DNA of 64,000 nt, taken from contig NZ_JAVHTY010000001.1 of NCBI RefSeq assembly GCF_031085165.1, forward strand, positions 248,001-312,000, given 5' to 3'. Source of the DNA: Pseudomonas sp. 102515. GTDB lineage: Bacteria > Pseudomonadota > Gammaproteobacteria > Pseudomonadales > Pseudomonadaceae. The translations under genes and the position numbers were made by a program. Positions within the stretch are counted from its first letter, which is position 1. Each line of letters begins with the position of its first letter. Below, piece after piece: positions 59,259-64,000 of this stretch. Under the pieces are notes generated by a model that saw only the letters and a program-made list of their open reading frames with translations, was not told where the DNA came from and ran no database searches.

Positions 59259-59738
59259 TCATCGGGATGCAGGCGCCACGCCTTCCAGTCCCTGTATGCG
59301 CTCGCCCGATTTGAAGCCTCGCGCCGAAAACCAGCCGGTCTGGGTTTCTAGCGCATAGCGCGCCGGTGCCCGGGAGCAGTGCCGGGTATCGGTCAGTGGC
59401 TGCATCTCGACGGTGTTGAGGATCCTGCCGCGCGCATCGATGAAGGCGGCCGCCAGGGCGCTGGGGGTATCGCGCATCCACAGGCAGCGCTCGTCATCCC
59501 CGGCAAAGACGAACAGCATGCCTTCGCCGGCACCCAACGGCGGTCGCCCCATGAGTCCTTGGGCTCGCTGGGCCGGGGTCGTCGCCACCTCGACGGCCAG
59601 GCGTTGCCCACCGATTTCCAATTCGATCCGCTCTGCCGCCCCGGCAGGCAAGGCCACCAGTGCGGTCAGCAATAGCCAGCCAAGCCGGCAGGAACCTTGC
59701 CGTTTCGCTCGGTTCCGAGCATGGACAAAAAATGTCAT
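59259..59738 (-). CDS. DUF192 family exported protein
   Basis: 159 aa. An N-terminal signal or anchor (LGWLLLTALVALPAGA) precedes the DUF192 domain: ELEIGGQRLAVEVATTPAQRAQGLMGRPPLGAGEGMLFVF, LWMRDT and FIDARGRI. ARGFKSGERIQGL closes the domain. Periplasmic, beta-barrel, function unknown. ATG at 59738 with AAAGG-type site upstream; an ATG 59738 start gives a basic n-region. Confidence 0.85.
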   Translation of the reverse strand: MTFFVHARNRAKRQGSCRLGWLLLTALVALPAGAAERIELEIGGQRLAVEVATTPAQRAQGLMGRPPLGAGEGMLFVFAGDDERCLWMRDTPSALAAAFIDARGRILNTVEMQPLTDTRHCSRAPARYALETQTGWFSARGFKSGERIQGLEGVAPASR

Positions 59739-59801
59739 CGCATGTGACCTTTACCGGGCGAAAGCAATCTATCCCACATTGTCAGACAACTCTCGAGTCC
59801 G

Positions 59802-61010
59802 ATGTCGACCGCCAGCCTACCGCCCGCACCCTCACCCGCCCTGGCCACCCGCATCACCCTGGGCACGGTGCTCTTCACCTTTATCGCCTACCTTACCATC
59901 GGCATCCCCTTGGCCGTGCTGCCGGGCTACGTGCATGACCAACTGGGTTTCAATTCCATCATCGCCGGCCTGGTGATCAGCAGTCAGTACCTGGCGACGC
60001 TGTTCTCGCGCTCCCATGCCGGACGCATCATCGATACGGTGGGCGCCAAACAGTCGGTCCTCTACGGCATGCTCGGCTGCGGCCTCAGCGGCGTCCTGAT
60101 GCTGGCGTCGGTGCTCCTGCAAGCCTGGCCCTGGGTCAGCCTCGCCGCCCTGCTGCTCGGCCGGCTGGTGCTGGGCTGCGCCGAAAGCCTTTCGGGTACC
60201 GGCGCCATCTCCTGGGCGATCGGCCGGGTCGGCCCGGCCAACACCGCCAAGGTGATCTCCTGGAACGGCGTCGCCAGCTATGGCGCCCTGGCCATAGGCG
60301 CCCCCCTGGGCGTGGTGCTGGTGGATACGCTGGGGCTGTGGATCATGGGGGTCAGCATCGTCGGCCTGGCCGTCGCGGGTTATCGCATCGCCAAGCCCCG
60401 TCCGCCCATCGTCCCGGTGCGCGGCGAACGCCTGCCCTTCACCACCGTGCTGGGCCGAGTCCTGCCCTTCGGCCTCGGCCTGGCGCTGGGCGGCATTGGC
60501 TTCGGTACCCTGGCGACCTTCATCACCCTCTATTACGCCAGCCAGGGCTGGAGCGGCGCGGCCTTGTGCCTGACGGTGTTCGGCGGTTTCTTCATCGGTG
60601 TACGCCTGGTGTGTGCCAACGCCATCAATCGTCACGGCGGCTTTCGCGTCGCCATCGTCAGCCTGGCGGTGGAAGCGGTGGGCCTGGCCATACTCTGGCT
60701 GGCGCCCAGCGTGACCACCGCCCTGGTAGGCGCCGCCCTCACCGGGATCGGTTTCTCGCTGGTGTTCCCGGCGCTCGCCGTGGAAGCGGTGCAGCGGGTT
60801 CCGTCCTCCAACCGGGGCGCCGCCCTGGCTGGCTATTCGGTATTCATCGACCTTTCGCTGGCAGTGACCGGCCCCCTGATCGGCACCGTGGCCACCCACT
60901 TCGGCTATGCCGCCAGCTTTCTCTGCGCCGCCCTGGCCGCGCTCGCCGGCCTCGCCCTGAGCGTTCGCCTCCTCTGCCGTTTCGACGAGTCCTCTCGAGA
61001 ACAGCCATGA
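59802..61010 (+). CDS. MFS transporter, first of a tandem pair
   Basis: 402 aa with 12 predicted helices. Family signatures [20 protein letters not shown] and [20 protein letters not shown] (MFS motif A with [10 protein letters not shown]) resemble the YhhS/YfcJ group. Strongly similar to the next gene in every helix. Start at ATG 59802 ([11 protein letters not shown]). Its stop overlaps the next start (ATGA). Substrate unknown; this group includes arabinose and glyphosate exporters by reputation. Confidence 0.88.
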   Translation: MSTASLPPAPSPALATRITLGTVLFTFIAYLTIGIPLAVLPGYVHDQLGFNSIIAGLVISSQYLATLFSRSHAGRIIDTVGAKQSVLYGMLGCGLSGVLMLASVLLQAWPWVSLAALLLGRLVLGCAESLSGTGAISWAIGRVGPANTAKVISWNGVASYGALAIGAPLGVVLVDTLGLWIMGVSIVGLAVAGYRIAKPRPPIVPVRGERLPFTTVLGRVLPFGLGLALGGIGFGTLATFITLYYASQGWSGAALCLTVFGGFFIGVRLVCANAINRHGGFRVAIVSLAVEAVGLAILWLAPSVTTALVGAALTGIGFSLVFPALAVEAVQRVPSSNRGAALAGYSVFIDLSLAVTGPLIGTVATHFGYAASFLCAALAALAGLALSVRLLCRFDESSREQP

Positions 61011-62215
61011 CCACGACCGCCCCTCCCGCTACCTCGTTCGCCATCACGCTGCGCATCGTTTCGATCGTCGTCTTCAGCTTCCTGCTGTTCCTAGCGATCG
61101 GCCTGCCGCTGGCGATCCTGCCAGGCTACGTGCATGACGATCTCGGCTACGGATCTGTGATCGCGGGGCTGGCGATCAGCATCCAGTACCTCGCCACCCT
61201 GTTCACCCGGCCCCTGGCCGGCAAGCTGGCCGACAGCATCGGCGCCAAGCGCGGGGTGATCTACGGGCTATTCGGCTGCGTCGCCTGTGGCGTGCTGACC
61301 CTGCTGGCCACCTCGCTGCACAGCGTGCCTGGCCTCAGCCTGGGCCTGCTGATCGTCGGCAGGATCATCCTCGGCATGTCCCAAGCCCTGATCGGTACCG
61401 GCTGCCTGAGCTGGGGCATGGGCAGCGTCGGCATGCAGCACGTGAGCAAGGTGATCTCCTGGAATGGTATCGCCGCCTACGGCGCCCTCGCGATCGGCGC
61501 CCCGCTAGGTGTGGCCATGGTCGCAGGCCTGGGCCTGTGGAGCCTGGGCGTGGCCATCGCGTTGCTGGGTGCCCTGGGCCTGGCCCTGGCCTGGAACAAG
61601 GAACCGGCACCGGTGATTCCCGGAGAGCGCCTGCCCTTTCACAAGGTGTTCTGGCGCATCAGTCCGTTCGGTCTCTGCCTGCTGCTGAGCTCGGTCGGCT
61701 TCGGCGCCATCGCTACCTTCGTCACGCTCTACTATGCGAGCAATGGCTGGCCCAACGCCGCCTTCTGCCTCACGGCCTTCGGTGCAGCCTTCATCTGTGC
61801 GCGGCTGCTGTTCGCCGGCACCATCAACAAACTGGGTGGCTTTCGGGTCGCCCTGGCCTGTTTCACCGTCGAGACCCTGGGCCTGCTGCTGCTCTGGCTA
61901 GCAGTTACCCCGCAGATGGCGCTAATCGGCGCGGCCATGGCCGGCTTCGGACTGTCACTGGTCTATCCAGCCCTGGGGGTGGAAGCCATCGTCAAGGTCC
62001 CCCCGACCAATCGCAGTGCCGCGCTGGGCGCCTACTCGCTGTGCCTGGATCTGGCCCTGGGGATCACCGGCCCGCTCGCCGGGCTGATCGCCAATGGCTT
62101 CGGCTTCAGCGCCATCTTCCTCTTCGCCGGCCTCATGGCCCTGATGGGGCTTGGCCTGAGCGCCCTCCTCTATCATCGAGCGCTTCGCGAGAGCCAAGAC
62201 GCAGTCAAGACCTGA
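61007..62215 (+). CDS. MFS transporter, second of a tandem pair
   Basis: 402 aa, the same length as its neighbour. Shares [59 protein letters not shown] and [18 protein letters not shown] with it. Start at ATG 61007 overlaps the upstream stop, so translation is coupled. The two proteins probably arose by duplication and could act separately or as a pair. Substrate unknown. Confidence 0.88.
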   Translation: MTTTAPPATSFAITLRIVSIVVFSFLLFLAIGLPLAILPGYVHDDLGYGSVIAGLAISIQYLATLFTRPLAGKLADSIGAKRGVIYGLFGCVACGVLTLLATSLHSVPGLSLGLLIVGRIILGMSQALIGTGCLSWGMGSVGMQHVSKVISWNGIAAYGALAIGAPLGVAMVAGLGLWSLGVAIALLGALGLALAWNKEPAPVIPGERLPFHKVFWRISPFGLCLLLSSVGFGAIATFVTLYYASNGWPNAAFCLTAFGAAFICARLLFAGTINKLGGFRVALACFTVETLGLLLLWLAVTPQMALIGAAMAGFGLSLVYPALGVEAIVKVPPTNRSAALGAYSLCLDLALGITGPLAGLIANGFGFSAIFLFAGLMALMGLGLSALLYHRALRESQDAVKT

Positions 62216-62264
62216 GTAGCCGCCCTGGTCGAGTACAGTATCCTGGAGCCCTTGTTCGCGACCT

Positions 62265-62459
62265 TTACAGCGGACCAGGATCTGGAATCGGTGCCGGTGG
62301 TTTGGCCGGCTCGGTTAGATTCTCGACCACCTCGTCGGGGATCTCGGTGTCGATCTCTTCATCGGCCATGTCGGAGTCGTTGAGCGGTGCCTGATCGCCG
62401 CCCAGCCAAATAGCCAGCGGGGAGGTAGTGTCGGGCGCGGGAGAAAGAGAAAGGATCAT
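62265..62459 (-). CDS. Small acidic, Pro-rich hypothetical protein
   Basis: 64 residues, beginning MILSLSPAPDTT. The middle is acidic (SDMADEEIDTEIPDEVVEN), and the tail is Pro-rich (KPPAPIPDPGPL). AGGAG seven bases before ATG 62459 is a good ribosome binding site; a longer in-frame version starting at 62588 lacks one. No signal peptide or motif. I do not recognise it. Confidence 0.5.
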   Translation of the reverse strand: MILSLSPAPDTTSPLAIWLGGDQAPLNDSDMADEEIDTEIPDEVVENLTEPAKPPAPIPDPGPL

Positions 62460-62699
62460 GCCGTGGCTCCTGTGCCGTTCGGTCTCAAGCTTTAGTAGGT
62501 CGACGGCGCCAGATGTTTCACCTGGGCGCCTACCACACGTCGCCCAATCCGCAAGTGGCGTCAGCCCCTTGCCAGAGGCTTTGCGCAAATGCGCCGTCCG
62601 GGTTAGTCAGTCGCACCCCGGGTGATCGAACGTCTTTTCGGGCTATTGGCCTACGGCTGACTAGACTTCAAAGATCCTCTCATCCCGGATTGCCTGCCC

Positions 62700-63116
62700 A
62701 TGGATACGCTGACCCGCTCTGCCAGCACCTCGAATCTGCTTGCGGTCGTTTCCGAAGACGAGCTGCTGCTGCAGGCCTTGGTGCGCGAGGTTCTCAAGCA
62801 GGAGGGCTTCCATGTGGAAACCTTCGGCACGGCCGACGCCGCCCTGCAGTTTCTGGAGCTGCACTGGCAGCAGGTGAACGTCGTGGTGTCGAACGTGCGG
62901 ATGCCCGGCGTGATCGATGGCGTTCAACTGGCCAGGATCGTCAGCGAACGCTGGCCCGCGGTCCCCTTCGTACTGATGTCCGGCTACGCCGGCTTGAGAA
63001 ATGACATTCCGTCCGGGGTACCCTTCTTGCACAAGCCGTGGACGCTGGATCAACTGACCGAAGCCGTCTGGAAGGTGGTACCCCGCCCTGGCTCCCCCGA
63101 CCCGGCCGCCAGTTAG
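62700..63116 (+). CDS. Pseudo-receiver: single-domain response regulator with Asp replaced by Asn
   Basis: 138 aa receiver domain without output. The acidic pair (VVSEDELL, E19/D20), S94 (LMSGYAG) and K112 (FLHKPW) are kept, but the phosphoacceptor position reads VVVSNVRMPG, with Asn65 (codon AAC) instead of Asp. It therefore should not be phosphorylated at the usual site. A Pro/Ser tail ends the protein. Compare the intact SGY/KP-type receiver at 1322-1702. The next gene is the ABC-F ATPase, 240 bp downstream. Start ATG 62700. Confidence 0.85.
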   Translation: MDTLTRSASTSNLLAVVSEDELLLQALVREVLKQEGFHVETFGTADAALQFLELHWQQVNVVVSNVRMPGVIDGVQLARIVSERWPAVPFVLMSGYAGLRNDIPSGVPFLHKPWTLDQLTEAVWKVVPRPGSPDPAAS

Positions 63117-63356
63117 TCCAGCGACACCCACCCGCCGCTTGCCCCGTACAAACGACCTCGCAGCTATGCCACAATAGGCGGCATGTCGGGCGCCGCCCGC
63201 CTTTACCGCAGCCCAGCCAGGCCGCCGCGTACCGTCGCTGCCCATCGACCCTGCCCGCTGGATCTCTGCCCATCCGATCGGAACGTCCTGTCCAAGCCGC
63301 CTGCCGGTCCGGACAGCGGCCGAGCTCCGGTCTGAAACCCCTTACAGGTAAACCCC

Positions 63357-64000
63357 TTGATCTCCACCGCTAACATCACCATGCAGTTTGGCGCCAAGCC
63401 GCTGTTCGAAAACGTGTCCGTCAAATTCGGCAACGGCCATCGCTACGGCCTGATCGGCGCCAATGGCTGCGGCAAGTCCACCTTCATGAAGATCCTCGGG
63501 GGCGATCTGGAACCCACCGGCGGCCAGGTGATGCTCGAACCCAACGTGCGCCTGGGCAAGCTGCGCCAGGACCAGTTCGCCTATGAAGACTGCACGGTCA
63601 TCGATACCGTGATCATGGGCCACGCCGAGCTGGCCAAGGTCAAGGCCGAGCGTGACCGTATCTACTCCCTGCCGGAAATGAGCGAAGACGACGGCATGGC
63701 CGTGGCCGAACTGGAGGTGCAATTCGCCGAATACGACGGCTACACCGCCGAAGCGCGGGCGGGCGAGCTGCTGCTCGGCCTGGGCATCCCCCAGGACCAG
63801 CACTTCGGCCCCATGAGCGCCGTCGCTCCCGGCTGGAAGCTGCGGGTGCTGCTGGCCCAGGCACTGTTCTCCGATCCGGAACTGCTGCTGCTCGACGAAC
63901 CCACCAACCACCTGGACATCAACACCATCCGCTGGCTGGAAGGCGTCCTGGTCGCGCGCAACAGCACCATGATCATCATCTCCCACGATCGCCACTTCCT
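63357..64000 (+). CDS. ybiT: ABC-F ATPase, YbiT type (3' truncated by the window)
   Basis: The first 214 codons are present. TTG 63357 appears to be the start ([20 protein letters not shown]), with CAGGT upstream. Domain 1: Walker [16 protein letters not shown]; the ABC-F arm-insertion region [16 protein letters not shown]; signature variant [18 protein letters not shown]; Walker [14 protein letters not shown]-loop IISHDRHF. The sequence follows E. coli YbiT nearly residue by residue. ABC-F proteins act on ribosomes to rescue or regulate stalled translation; the second domain lies outside the window. Confidence 0.92.
   Translation, partial: MISTANITMQFGAKPLFENVSVKFGNGHRYGLIGANGCGKSTFMKILGGDLEPTGGQVMLEPNVRLGKLRQDQFAYEDCTVIDTVIMGHAELAKVKAERDRIYSLPEMSEDDGMAVAELEVQFAEYDGYTAEARAGELLLGLGIPQDQHFGPMSAVAPGWKLRVLLAQALFSDPELLLLDEPTNHLDINTIRWLEGVLVARNSTMIIISHDRHF

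Overview
The window is chromosomal DNA of a high-GC gamma-proteobacterium, almost certainly a Pseudomonas. The FabI C-terminus, the gene order dusA-tal-rssC-rssB-PilZ-mlaA, the queF, nfuA and metH neighbourhood, cysI-DUF934 and muxABC-opmB all match P. aeruginosa loci as I recall them. Pseudomonas oryzihabitans and its relatives are my best guess for the clade, but that is inference. I see no rRNA, tRNA, CRISPR array, prophage or complete insertion sequence. The window looks like ordinary core and accessory chromosome. One short MITE-like repeat sits at the tal stop codon.

Layout. 1-2.1 kb: end of fabI, a YfdC-type FNT channel, a small acidic protein, a lone receiver domain and a small exported peptide. 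2.1-2.9 kb: no supportable gene. 2.9-9.2 kb: a translationally coupled peptide/nickel/opine-class ABC importer followed by an OprD porin; a Zur-like palindrome overlaps a possible -10 upstream of the binding protein. 9.4-12 kb: an EF-hand protein and an OmpR/EnvZ-type two-component pair. 12.5-17.6 kb: dusA, tal, the RssB/RssC partner-switch module, a PilZ protein and mlaA. 17.7-23.8 kb: DUF4404, queF, an ABC-2 exporter, a PA2817-like protein, nfuA, a PAS-GGDEF cyclase and a receiver-CheC fusion. 24-32 kb: metH, a PQQ-type sugar dehydrogenase, DUF1883, an RlmN-like radical SAM enzyme, a small membrane protein and a YncE-like beta-propeller. 32.1-36.3 kb: efeU-efeO-efeB plus a second M75 protein (ferrous/ferric iron uptake). 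36.6-41.5 kb: cysI, DUF934, an AcuI-type oxidoreductase, sohB and an SCP2 protein. 41.5-50.5 kb: muxABC-opmB RND efflux. 50.6-56.7 kb: tpx and the tamB-tamA pair. 56.8-64 kb: xthA, a PstS-OmpA chimaera behind a PHO-box-like site, DUF192, two tandem paralogous MFS transporters, a degenerate receiver protein and the start of a YbiT-type ABC-F ATPase.

Themes. Envelope maintenance (mlaA, tamAB, muxABC-opmB, OprD, sohB), metal and sulfur acquisition (the Zur-like operon, efe operon, cysI, nfuA) and signalling (RssBC, PilZ, GGDEF, receiver-CheC, OmpR/EnvZ pair and two single-domain receivers) dominate. The most distinctive points are the predicted Zur control of the ABC-OprD set, a receiver whose phospho-Asp is Asn, the PstS-OmpA chimaera, the four-gene efe operon, a MITE-like insertion that may supply the tal stop codon, and a three-half-site operator between metH and the receiver-CheC gene.
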